A stretch of 53,708 nt of DNA. Origin: Hypsibius dujardini. Taxonomy: Eukaryota > Tardigrada > Eutardigrada > Parachela > Hypsibiidae. The stretch lies in the NCBI GenBank assembly GCA_001579985.1, contig LRSR01010490.1, forward strand, positions 7,562 through 61,269, given 5' to 3'. The notes under the pieces are model-generated. The model did no database searches. It was not told where the DNA came from and was given only the letters and a program-made list of their open reading frames with translations. Both the position numbers and the translations under genes were made by a program. Of the stretch, positions 42,965 to 53,708 are shown piece by piece. Each line of letters starts with the position of its first letter. The first letter of the stretch is position 1.

Positions 42965-45531
42965 GCGGACAATCTGACATTTGTTTGATTTGACATCTGA
43001 CATGGATCATTAACTTAGCATTACTCACGTGTCCCGCTGTTTGTTCATGGTTTACCACAATAGAACCAAAAAACTCAGCTAGAACAAAATTAAAATTGCA
43101 AAGCTCTTTGTAAGTAGATTAACAACATGTCGTAAGGTCACTGAAATTTGAGACCCGTCCAATGTTTGACACGCGTCACATCAGGGGCATTATCATCCGA
43201 CATGGAGAAGGTGGGAACTGTAAAGCAGATGCGAAGGAATTCGATGACACCTCCCCGTCGGATGACAGAATTTTCCAGGCTGTTGTTTTGGGAATTATAA
43301 ACAGCAGGTCAGGTCGGAGGTCCCACCAGGGCCGATCTGCTCCATGGCTGCTGAGTCCAAAAATGCTACAGACAAAATACGGATATAAACAGATTTGTGG
43401 TGAATTTGTCGTGCTTGGACAAAGACAAAATTTCTTTGAGATGGGCAATAAAGGCTATTGCTCGCTTCGTTCCACCACCTGATTTATCGATTAGCAGTTG
43501 GACTAACCAGTGATACATCGCAATAAAGATCGCGAGAGCGGCAAGCAGGGCAACGGAGATGGACACTGCTAAAGTGATCACTGCAGTTTTCGCTGAAAAA
43601 CAGAGTTGGACGTTGTCAGTCTGCGTATGCTACTTTTGAATAAACTCCAATTACGCACAGCTGAGTGCTTTCATATGAGTGCCTTGTTAATCGTTAGTGA
43701 TAGCTCTAAGATGAACAAATCTACGAATTTCTTCTCCAATCATTGTACTGAAAAGGGTAAATTATTAAGAGTCGGATAACAATTTTGGAAGCCCGAGTTT
43801 CACATTCAATTTAAGGCGTCGGCTACTCTGAAGTTAATTTGAAATTACCCTTCGAGTAATAAATATGTCTAACTTGGTCTCCATAAAACCAGCGACGCTT
43901 GTCCCCTGCATCTGTGAACTTTGCGTCACCAAGGTGGCTATATGACCAATTCTGATCCCTTCCATAATTTAGATGACAAGGGTACCCCCGGGGTGTTTTT
44001 TAGAATTTGTAAAATTTAAAAAAAGCAGCGATGGATTGACCATTTGGCCGACCGGCCCGCAAAGAAAAATTATTTTCCGTTTCCAAAATGTTTTTCCCAA
44101 AAAGTAGTTTGGATTTTCAGACTTTTGGATTATTATAATTTTTTAAAATACATCACGTGACGTCATCAGGACTAATCATCCCATTTGGATGAATTCGTTA
44201 GAAAACTCTATTAGACTAATTTCGTCTGATTTATTAAATTCCGGACTTGTTTTGGATAGATAGTCAAATTTCAACACTCAAAATTCAGCGTTAGAGTTTA
44301 CCTCGTGTAGCGAGATAGAAATGACCAAAAACATTCATGAATTTGTCATTTTGGGATTGGATAAACTTTGGTCGCTATGTTTATTCAGTTTTGCTTTCCA
44401 ATTAGACACTTTAGACGGAAAAGCTGCTTTTTGGGTGTAACGAATCTGCATATCAATCGAAACTGTTTGAAACGCAGTAAATCTAGCGAGATTCTTCTAA
44501 TTGTTCTATGAAAGAATGTTCCAATGGGAGAAGAGGCCCTTGTGCAGACATATAACGTTTTGGTAAAAAAAATAAAAGAAAAAGCAAAATATTGAAAATT
44601 AACCGTTATTTGAAAAAAACTAGTGCGTGGAGTTGTGAACCAATATATTCTGAAGTGAGGACAAAAAAGTGTCTGACGAACCTCCATCAGCCCTGACGTG
44701 ACGTTGAATTTAGAAATGTGGACATCACATATTCTCATTCCTAAGTGGAACATACAGTTGCATGATTTTTGTCCGGTCGTTTAGTCACACTTTTGGAAAT
44801 TTTCTAGTAACTAAGCCTTTTCCTTTAGGGATCATCCTTACCCTTAGGTCCTATATAGACTGGTCGAGACAGCGGGTTGAAAGTTCTGTTGAGAAACAGC
44901 TGCCGGAAAGTAATGCCATTTTGAATTTCCATTTCCAGAGGTGAGAGATCTCGTATAACCTAAAAATTAATTGTTAAGCGTTACTTAGTTAGATTCGCAT
45001 GATCGGAAAGTATAAAAAATTGGTTTTTACAAAAGTAAGTGCATCTTCGCATGAGCTATTTTAAGAATTAGCATGCGCCCTGCTCGGGTCAAGTTTTAAA
45101 AACTCAGCTTCATGAACTCGAACATATTTCCTCCGATGCCAGTAAACTGTAGATTAATTCATTTACTACAGTACCGTACTAAAGGAACATGCCAAGTGCA
45201 ATAAATATGTTTATTGTGGGGATAACTGCAAATAAAATTCATAATTCGGCCAAATATATTTCAGAGCCTGGTATTGTAATTAAAATGGTTTTGGAAAAAA
45301 TTCCCTTAGGAATGCAGATTAAATATGAATTAGCGGTATAATTCTTTCTCTGTCACGTAAATGTGTTTCTTAGGAATACATCATTATGGAATGACAATGC
45401 TTAAGCAATCAAACATGAAAATGTGATGACTCACCTTCAGTAAGATGGTCATAACTTCAAATGCGGAAACCGTTATGTCGTTCAGCTGGAAATAGCAGAA
45501 ACCATAAACATCTGAAACCGTCATGAGAAGC

Positions 45532-45663
45532 AGAGGCTCACGAGGGGTCGTTACAGACCGGAAGCAGGATCCCTCGTCCTATGACCAGGGGGTGGAGCAG
45601 AGGCTCACTAAGGATCGTTACAGACCGGAAGCAGGATCCCGCATCCTATGACCAGGGGCTGGA
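45532..45663. repeat. 67-bp tandem duplication in B4 intron e8-e9
   Basis: AGAGGCTCAC...CGTTACAGACCGGAAGCAGG occurs twice, at 45532 and 45599; each copy ends in CCAGGGG, so the duplication captured the left tip of the adjacent foldback element. B1 has one copy. Confidence 0.8.
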
Positions 45664-46048
45664 CAAAGGGGTAAACGTTTTTTAAACAATGAACCCAGAA
45701 TTCTGCTTCCTCTTCCTGATAATTTTGAAACTTATGGGAGTTTGGAGTCTGAATTCCAGGGCACCCCGAGATTTGAAGAGTTATTCAAAAATATCAATTT
45801 TTCATCAAATTTAGACGGTTCTTGAATGTTTTGAACGTCTCATTTGTATTCCTAATAGGGAGCTTATATTGAGCCTCAACAACTCTCAAATGTGAAAAAA
45901 ACTGATGTTTTTGAAACCATTTTGAAGTCGTGGGGCTCCTGGAAATCAGACTCTTAGACCCCCACAAGTTTCAAAAAGATCAGGGATAACAAGCTAAGAG
46001 GATTCAATCTTTAAAAAAAAGCATTTCGCTCCTTTGCACAGCCCCTGG
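45652..46048. mobile_element. Foldback element with long TIRs, B4 copy
   Basis: Starts CCAGGGGCTGGACAAAGGGG and ends with the inverse (GCTCCTTTGCACAGCCCCTGG). Orthologous to 12700-13109 in B1. Confidence 0.7.
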
Positions 46049-48693
46049 TTGTCACGTGAGGGCTCCTGGTTCCGACATATAAAGACCCTATACGAGTCTC
46101 TGCAGTTGGTATATATTGTTGACCCATACCATTTCAGTATTAGTGAGCGACCTATTGTAGTGGACTGTAGATGTATTGCGTATGCTTTGTAGAACCCCGT
46201 TGAGAGCTGCCCAATTCGGAAGCGGATTATTCACCAGCATCAGGCTTTGAAAGGCCGAATCTGCAGCCTATAAATTTTACCAAGTCAAAGAAATTCCCGT
46301 GGGTCAAACAATTTTAGGAAGGTTTCAGAGTGCGTCCTACAGATACCTGATACGACCCATTTCTTAGTCGCAGGTCAAGTATGCCTTCCGTAGGGACCGT
46401 AGGCGAACGTGGGGCAATAAAGATCTGGAAGTTAAAATATTGACGTACTTCATAATGTAGGGGAAGTTTATTAACTCAGTTGTAGTAAACTAACATAATC
46501 TCCCTCGGTCATTCCAAGACGCTCTGCGTTAATCTGTAATGTAGAAAAAGCTTTGGATATTGACGTAACTAACAAAATTTTTTTTTTTCAAATACATTTG
46601 GTACATGCATACAAAAAATACGAGAATTATTTAAAAAAACTAGTCGTTTGATATTTTATTTGACATAAAAAAATATGCTAATAAAAGTAATGAAGAATGA
46701 TAGTTGCTTTCTTTTGAATATGTTTGTCTAAGAACAGGTTGTTAAAATAAAATAAACTGAAAGAATACATATTATTACCAAATGACCAGAAGAGAATTAC
46801 GATTAGGAAGCTATACTTAATACACAAACCATGAAGTCACGTAACCTTGGGTTCTTAGAAATAAGAAGTATAATGACTGTCGGGAGAGAAATCATTAGTC
46901 ACACGTTTGGTAATTAAACATTTTTTATTTGTCCTGTTACCTCGGCTCTGGATTGCGGCATTGCGTAGAACACTGCTGTAAGCATCTAAATCGCCTTCTT
47001 TGACTTTCGAATCAAAGTGCTGGACATTCAAATTGTACTTGTTTTTCTGGCCACCCAAGACAGTGCGGAACCCTCGACACGCGGTAAAATAATACACTCC
47101 CCCGTCGGGGACCTGACGATTTTGATCTTCGCAAATGAGGCTAAGTGTCGTCCAGGAAAACCGATCCAACAGAAACATGATCGCCCGGATCAGGGTCATT
47201 TGATCCGATGAGGGAAAGGCCACGACGGTGGGATAACGTTGTGCGTTTGTCAGAGACTGGTCAAACGCGATCCTAGCAATTAAAGAGTATATTTTGCGAA
47301 AATATTTAGTATTTAAATACGTTTTGCGTAATTAATTAATAATGGTATTGTTTTAGGCACTTACGTTGCAAGAAGAGGCACATTCCATTCTATGAAAGAT
47401 GACACGGATTACGCCGAGTTACCAAAACTATTCAATGTGTGCCACAAATGAATCTTTCTAGACGGTTGTCGAATTTTTGTGTTTTGTTTTGAGACGTGGA
47501 AAAAAATGGTATCGTAGGAATGGTAAACAAAGTTGAAAAAAATGATCAGCAACTCATTTTTTTGAGTTGATATTATATAAATGAGTAATTAGTACTATTA
47601 TTATCAAATAAATATATAAATAACTGTGAAAATACGCAGGCTCAAGCTTCAGTTATTTAAGATTTATCTGAAAACAAATGAAACAAAACTGGAATTATCC
47701 AACTGAAAATAGGTCCGACTAAACTGTAACTGACAGGCTCAGATTCCCAAAAACTAGACTAAAAAATTTTAATAACCAATTAATATATCTCTGAAAAACT
47801 GAATCAATTGAGAAAAATTCTGCCACTCTTATTAATTCTTAGTAATAGCCATGTGTAGATGCAGTAATATTTTGTCACTCGAAAATGGTAAAAAATAGCG
47901 AAATAAATGGGTTTTTAAGCCAATAATCCAAGCCAATAAGAACAGATCACCAGAATCCCAAACTAGATCACAATTTTAGCCTGACGCATATAGCGTTAAT
48001 AGCCTTTTGTGACTTTTGTGACTTCTGTAATTTTATGTTCTAAATTTGTATTTAAATACGGTTTTCCGGGGGAAAAATAGTGCTTCTACCTAAAGTCTTA
48101 CCTCTTGCAAAGTCTCCTAATGTCATCACTTCAAGATTGCATCCTGCAGATTATCAAACGACGTTTAGAAATATATCTTACTACAAAAAGGATGTCTGTA
48201 TTCAACGTCATTAAAATCAAAAAACTTAAAACCTAAAACTTTACCAAACAACGTTCGAAAATTTGAAGAAGGATTTTGTATTACAACGTGATTAAAATTG
48301 AAATGCTTGAAACTTAAAACTGTCAGTAAAAAAAAACTTAAAAAGCATAAAATATAAAAATTTTATACCAGGACTGATGAGGACGTTGAAGTCGAAACGA
48401 TGCTCATCCAGAATGTTGAATATCTGGACCGCCACAAACGGCATGATCTCCGCCGCTTCCAAGAAGCTAAATGCCCCTGGTCTATACACAGTTTGCCTAG
48501 TGACATTTTGCAGGGCACTCGGAAATAGCCCCACCGCTCGAGAAAATGCAACATCATAACCTGGACTTTGGGCAACGTAACCCAATGAAGGGTTATCCCC
48601 GATGATGACTGTTATCACACGAACGCCCTTGGAGAAACCGCTCCTCAATACGATCAAAATCAGTAATGTCCGTAGACCAATTTGTCGGACCAA

Positions 48694-49801
48694 TATTGCC
48701 TCGGAAACAGTTTGAAATTGACAAAGAGAGAAGAATAAAACGAGATATTTGCAATGATTTCAATTGCTGTATTTCTGCTTTTAAATCAGGTAGGATGCAG
48801 CTTAATTTAATGTACTGTAGCGGCGCAATTCTAAGGCGCAATTGTAGCCACGCCCCGTGCTGTTTGCCTACCACTGCGTCTGATTAGTTGCTTCAACGAA
48901 GCGTCCTTTGCCAAAGAAAGTGATGAAGATTTGTGAGGATCACTGAGCATGTGGACCGTTGATAAGTTGCTTGATTGAAGACTGAGGCGTATTTCAGTGG
49001 GTGTTTTGTACGCACACCTGGGGCCATATATACGGAAAACACAGTTTGCTCACCTTCTTCACCCCCGGCGTTTTCTAGATCTAGAAAAAAGAAAAACGAA
49101 ATACACTAATGCCACTATTAACGTATTAGATGAAAGATTTTACTGACAAGAGAGCAATTACCAATGCCAGTTTCAGATGGCAGCCAAACTTTTTTTTTGA
49201 AAACATATTTTCCTAATATAATTTAAAAAATATTACTTGCCGGGGACAGGACAATATTCAACTGGGAAATATTTATAAAAATGGACAATCAGTGGAAGAT
49301 ACCAGTTAAGCAACAATGTCTACTTTTAAAATGCATTTTTCTTACTGTTTTTGAATTTTACATAATCGAAATTTAATTGTGAACCGATTGGCATAAGCCA
49401 AGGCTCCAGAATGCATTTGCAATGCACTGTTAAATGCAACGTCGAAGGGCGGATTTCAGATCGCGTCTCCAATGCTCAAACTGTCCCTAATGATGACCGT
49501 AATGATGTGGACATTCCTGCATAGCAGGTCCGTTCGTCAGAAAAATAATGAGCTGCAGCTGAAGAAGACGAATTTTTAGCTGTCGATTTTGTGTGATGCT
49601 CAAATTATATTTATAGTTTTCAACTTATAATCTGAGCACCGATTTTTTCCTGTTTCCTGTTTCGGCCTACATGTACGGTCCGGATGACCGAGAGGCGATT
49701 AACTAAGAAATTTCTCATTTGGCTGTTTCATTACATCCAGCCGCGACAAAGAAGTGAACAGCGGAACAGCTATTATGAACAAGTTGAAATTCGTGCGAGA
49801 G
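48694..49801. other. Spacer between B4 and A4
   Basis: 48694-49090 is the class B upstream region shared with B1. 49500-49680 resembles 17330-17660 (TGGACATTCCT, AAAAATAAT, GAAGAAGACG). The only about 1.1 kb between the A4 tail and the B4 first exon holds no kinase-homology or cyclase exon that I can recognise. Confidence 0.5.
49018..49041 (-). promoter_or_regulatory. Candidate TATA element of B4
   Basis: Minus strand CCGTATATATGGCCCC, about 332 bp upstream of the B4 first codon, matching the B1 element in sequence and distance. Confidence 0.3.
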
Positions 49802-52800
49802 TTAAGGACGTTGAACACTTTGAAAGCTGCCCAGTTTGGAGCGGGTGATGGCCGAAACCAAGCGCATTTCTTCGAGGAGCCACCAGACAGATTCGTTCAT
49901 ATGCTGATGAGAGAACCTATCGGCAAAAGTTGCGTGTCGTTTTACTGTAATTCGTTCTTTCTTGAACAACGCTTGTTCAATTATCATTACCAGAAAATTC
50001 CAGCTCCAAATATGAAGCTGACAAGAACAGTAAGAACAACGATTGTTGCGACAACTGATTTTTCTGGAATAGCAAAACAACTGATGATGTAGCCTTTCAT
50101 TTCCTCACAAAAAGACACATCATGAACTTACCTAAGCTGCCGATGCAGCGGTCACCGCGGAATCCGCAAACGGGTCGGTTTACTGGGGGACCGTTTTGGC
50201 TACGCCAGATTACATTCTGCAGTGACGTTTGCCGGAAGGTATCGGAAACTGACTTATATTGCCATACGATCTAATCAAAATCAGCAATATTATTGATAGT
50301 ACATGTAATGATTAAATATTGCGAAATGATACAGCAGAATAGTGTTTGGAATCAGTGGCGGATTGAGGTCGGCCCAAAGAATATGGCAAGTTTGCTGGAA
50401 GGGGTGACAAAAAAATCCCCTTCCCCCCGCCGGACCAAGAGGTGCAAGCTTTAACATGTAAAACGCCTGAAAAGTTATGGCCCCCTCCGCTTTCTTACCC
50501 CCTCCCCCCTGGAAGTAGGGGCAACGATATAATCGGCCCAACCGCCAATCCCCCACCGCTTCAAATTGTAAGGGACTTTGCTTACTTCTATCTCTCCAGT
50601 CGTGGCATTCATTCTGTACAAATCCACATCACATATTCGCATTCCTGAATTTATTTAAAGACAAGTTTTACGTTTATAACAGAATTAGAGCTTGCTGAAT
50701 CTGCTGTTCAGGTAGTTGATCATGAGATTATAGGCTGTACCTTTCGGTCCGATGAAAACTGATCGCGAATCGAGTTCGAAGGTTCGATTCAAAAAGTGTT
50801 TACGAAAGTCCGTGCCAGTCATAACTTCCAATTGCCTCGATGAAAACTGAGATAAAACCTGCAGAAAATCGATTTCAATGACAAATAGTACAAAGCTTCA
50901 GAGCTTAAAGTTCCTTTCGTGGTTTCAATCACGTAATCACGTAATCACTCATCGGATGTAGGTTCTAGAATGCTTTTTCATGTAAATCCTCACCTCGGTA
51001 ATACTGCTCATCACTTCGGCCGCGGAAACCGTCAGGTCGTTGATCTGTCAAGTTAGAAAGCACAAATTGTTGCATTTAAGTTGTTTCAAAAACATCAAAT
51101 TGGGTGAATATTCGTTTAAGAGGGACTTTAGGCTTGCTGCTTGGTAATGTATGGTTTCGCGGAAATAAGAATAGCAAGTAGGAGTATCGCATTGTCAACT
51201 TAAATTCTAAAAAAAGCATCTGTGCGGTCAATCAAACATGAAGAAAAAAGAAAGTTACTTCAAAAAGACGGCGAAAACTTTTCCAAACCTAATAATCGCA
51301 TTTTTTTTGCCCGATAAAGAATGCCATTTAAAAAAATAACATGTTATTAGAAGGAAAACTCCAAAGTTACTAATTATGGGACTGACTTTAGGAATTATAA
51401 TTGATCAATAATTAAACCATTATCATTGAGCGGCGAACTCTCTCGGCGGGTTTCCGGATCACTGATGACACAATCACATGATATCAGAAAGGGCTTCTTA
51501 TCTGAAGTGGCCGATAAAATCAATTAAAGTTTACGATTCCAACAAGAGTCTTTCAAGTGGCGTAAAAGAAAATGCAAGAAACCTTGATCGTGCAATTTAA
51601 GCTCACCGAACAGTTACTTACAGAATTTTCCACTGTCAGCGTGCGATTGTAGACAAGCTGTGACTGGTTGCGAATCTCATTCATTAACGCGGCAATCACG
51701 TTCCATCGAGGAATGGGATTGCTGACTGTTATGAGGCTTTGGAAAGCGGTGAAGGCTTGCTGGAAAAATAAAATCAATTTATTAGATTTTTAACATATCG
51801 CGCACAAATTTGGTTGTTATCATTTTCTCACGCGTACATCGTCCGACGTGACATTAAACTGCCACTGCAATGCCCCTTCCATGGGGACAGCGGGTGAGCG
51901 TGGTGCAATGAAGATCTAGGTACGCACGTGTGCGATTAAAGTTATGTTGCACGTGTAACCCAACGAAGTTTTTTTTTCTACACACGTGACAAAACCTCAG
52001 GCCGACCGAATTAAAACCATTTTTTTCCCAGCGCCCCGGAAAATGGGGTGGTCGGAGTTTGAGCCAATTTTGGCTAAAGCGTGCTACTATATCGAAAAGA
52101 ACGCCAAAATAATTCAAAGTGAATCAATCAATCGACTGCACAAAGACTGCGTCATCAGACGTAGTCAAAAACAGCTGGACGCATCAGCCAAAATGGCTCA
52201 AACCCCGACCACCCCATTTTGCTGGGCGCCAGTAAAACTTTGGTTTTGAGTCGATTGGTCTGAGATTTTTGCCACGTGTGTATGTGATATATGCAGTCTC
52301 GAACTAACATAGTCTCCACTGGTCATGTTGAGCCTGTCTGCCGTGACCTATAAGGAAAAAAATCATTTGAATGGTACAGCTGGTTCCTCCATAAAATTCG
52401 AAGGATATTTAAGGTTAACAATTTAATGGGTAATAGTGATATTTGTATCAAACAATGCTTTTATTAGTTTTAATAGTTTTATTAATATCAATGATTTCCA
52501 TAACTTCAGTTATTTTAGTTATCTTAATAACTTTATTAATTTTAATAATTTTGGATACAATTCTAATAGTTTATTATTTTAGTAAGTTTATGTATCAGAA
52601 AAAGAGCTATTCGTACCATGATATCCCGTAATCTGCGTGCGGTCGCTACGAATAGCAGGATAACTACAAGGCCAATGGGTTGTTTTAATCGATTGAGAAA
52701 CATCAACCACACGTCGAAAGTACCTCGGCTCTGGGTTCCCGCTGTTTGTAACATATTTTCATAACCTTCGTTGTCTGCAGTTCGGGCATCAAAATGCAAA

Positions 52801-53708
52801 ACGTTCAACGCGTCAATGTGGGAGCTCTTTTTGAGGGCATTAATGAAGCCACTGCACGTGGCGGCATAAAAGAGCGTGTTATCCGCTCCGCTAGGATTCA
52901 CGTCTCCGCACAGCAGACTAACGGTCGACCATGAATATCGCTCGAATAAGGCCAGCGTTGCTCGTACCAGACTTAATTGGTCAGAAGATGGAAAGGTCAC
53001 AACCGTGGGGAACCGTAAGGTATTCGTCAGTGACAAATCCACCGCTATGCTGTAAATGACCGTTTATGTTTTTGCAAGATAAAAGGTCTACAGCGTTCGT
53101 GCTTCAGTTACTCACACTGCGATCAAGGGAACGTCCCATTCTGTGGATGAAAAGAGAGACAATTATTCAACTCATGCCACTAAGAGAAACATTTTTGGAT
53201 TTAATGTTAACCCTTTTGTATTTACCTCTAGCAAAATCGCCTAAAGCGATGACCTCGAGACTGCATCCTAAATTTGAAACAATTCATGGGGTCATACTCA
53301 CACATCAGTAAGGACACTAGATGGCGTAAAAAAAGTCGATTAACCCGTTTTCATATTCAGCGAAAATTTAGTGACGAAGGATCTTCAGTTTAGTCTTTTG
53401 TGATTAAAATTTTTAATTTAGTTTCATTAGAACTAGGTTTCAGAAATATTTTTGAGACTTCATAATCCATAAGGTAGATTGGAGGATCTGAAGCCCGTGC
53501 AAATTCAAATAATTGTGCTTCGAAATGGTGTTCAAGTTCAGCCAACATTTTTCACAGCCCACCTGGAGTTATAAGAACTGTAAAGTCCTGTTGATTATCA
53601 CGTATCAGCTGGTCCACCTCCATGGCTAATAACGGCATCAATGCAGCGGCGTCAGGACATGAGTAGGTACCTGGTTTGTAAACGGATAATCGCCTGACTT
53701 GGCTCAAA
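49802..53708 (-). CDS. ANF-receptor-type single-pass receptor, class A copy 4 (A4; 5' end off window)
   Basis: Best evidence for the complete class A layout. Exons: e1 from 53563 (cut by the window edge), e2 53226-53267, e3 53116-53140, e4 52724-53049, e5 52617-52663, e6 52309-52347, e7 51838-51915, e8 51622-51759, e9 50994-51044, e10 50741-50858, e11 50586-50644, e12 50132-50216, e13 49991-50063, e14 49802-49916. Every border is GT-AG, every phase fits and no stop occurs. With an e1 like that of A1 the protein is 516 aa: signal peptide, ANF ectodomain, juxtamembrane NRPVCGFRGDRC, one TM helix (VVATIVVLTVLVSFIF), then a 37-residue tail (FSHQHMNESVWWLLEEMRL to SVQRP) ending in TAA at 49802. 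A TA-flanked MITE sits in intron e6-e7. No catalytic domain. Alternatively e14 could splice on to unseen exons. Confidence 0.85.
50353..50560. mobile_element. hAT-like MITE in A4 intron e11-e12
   Basis: Starts CAGTGGCGGATTGAGGTCGG and ends GGCCCAACCGCCAATCCCCC then ACCGCT. Same site as in A3 and A1, so inherited through duplication. Confidence 0.65.
51981..52280. mobile_element. 300-bp TA-flanked foldback MITE (Tc1/mariner-like)
   Basis: Starts CACACGTGACAAAACCTCAG and, reversed from the right end, CACACGTGGCAAAAATCTCAG; arms match for about 100 bp, including GGGGTGGTCGG and TTGAGCCA. TA on each side. A1 (CTATGTGAT) and A3 show the empty site. The 87-codon plus-strand frame inside is incidental. 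Confidence 0.9.

Larger units (their letters stand above)
43176..48693 (-). pseudogene. ANF-receptor-type receptor, class B copy 4 (B4), start and e12 lost
   Basis: Exons: e1 48369-48693, e2 48102-48143, e3 47365-47389, e4 46941-47272, e5 46830-46876, e6 46495-46533, e7 46347-46424, e8 46130-46267, e9 45435-45485, e10 44842-44959, e11 44682-44740, e13 43508-43592, e14 from 43365 down. Splice borders and frames are normal. Two lesions: the start codon is TTG where B1 has ATG, with no in-frame ATG between it and an upstream stop; and the e12 region is deleted (about 316 bp relative to B1, junction near 44654), which would join e11 to e13 out of phase. TM helix VSISVALLAALAIFIAM; tail RPWWDLRPDLLF stays open to 43176, unlike B1. 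The ectodomain is otherwise well kept, so inactivation looks recent. Confidence 0.85.

Noticed and set aside
49802-50080. Frame reading NNRCSYCSCQLHIWSW as a Cys-rich domain fused to the tail
   Set aside because: The other frame gives a proper TM helix (VVATIVVLTVLVSFIF) that splices in phase 2 to e14, as in class B.
51986-52249. 87-codon plus-strand ORF
   Set aside because: Lies wholly inside a TA-flanked foldback MITE; no homologue seen.
1-53708. CRISPR arrays, tRNA or rRNA genes, bacterial operon features
   Set aside because: No regularly spaced repeats, no cloverleaf with A and B boxes that I could identify by eye, no rRNA-like sequence; split genes make this eukaryotic.

Overview
This is a stretch of an animal (eukaryotic) genome. 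Genes are split into many short exons by GT-AG introns, the background is AT-rich, intergenic space is long, and the DNA is full of short inverted-repeat transposon derivatives. The recognisable proteins are animal families: atrial natriuretic factor (ANF)-type receptor ectodomains, C2H2 zinc fingers and a rhodopsin-like GPCR segment. I suspect a small ecdysozoan such as a tardigrade, from lineage-style receptor expansion and the GPCR ICL2 sequence, but this is a weak guess.

The dominant content is a minus-strand tandem array of single-pass receptors with a type-I periplasmic-binding-protein (ANF receptor) ectodomain. There are two old paralogue classes, A and B, which I rebuilt exon by exon. 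Both share one architecture (exon lengths in bp): e1 355 (A) or 325 (B), signal peptide plus N-lobe; e2 42; e3 25; e4 326 or 332; e5 47; e6 39; e7 78; e8 138; e9 51; e10 118; e11 59; e12 85, juxtamembrane CGF/CGY motif; e13 73-85, transmembrane helix; e14 about 115, short cytoplasmic tail. Joined in phase, a class A gene gives about 516 aa with no kinase-homology or cyclase domain, the size and layout of a clearance-type (NPR-C-like) receptor rather than a guanylyl cyclase.

Layout by coordinate: A1 (60-3257, e1-e11, intact, continues off the left edge); zinc-finger copy Z1 (5.1-6.3 kb) and a GPCR fragment (6.5-7.2 kb); B1 (9.6-16.4 kb); Z2 (18.8-19.9 kb); B2 fragments (20.75-23.4 kb) fused to truncated A2 (23.4-25.4 kb); Z3 (26.9-28.3 kb); an A 3' fragment (30.4-31.2 kb) split by a transposon and fused to B3 (31.4-32.3 kb); A3 (32.8-36.3 kb, frameshifted); Z4 (38.2-39.5 kb); a dead pogo/Tigger-like transposase on the plus strand (40.9-42.4 kb); an A fragment (42.4 kb); B4 (43.2-48.7 kb, start codon and e12 lost); A4 (49.8 kb to the right edge, intact as far as seen). 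Only A1 and A4 look undamaged; B1 is possibly functional.

The array grew by repeated segmental duplication and unequal recombination. At least six families of MITE or foldback elements plus solo-LTR-like insertions sit in some copies and not in others, with empty sites visible in the sister copies, so the paralogues themselves give a relative history. One ambiguous base (n) lies at 4234.
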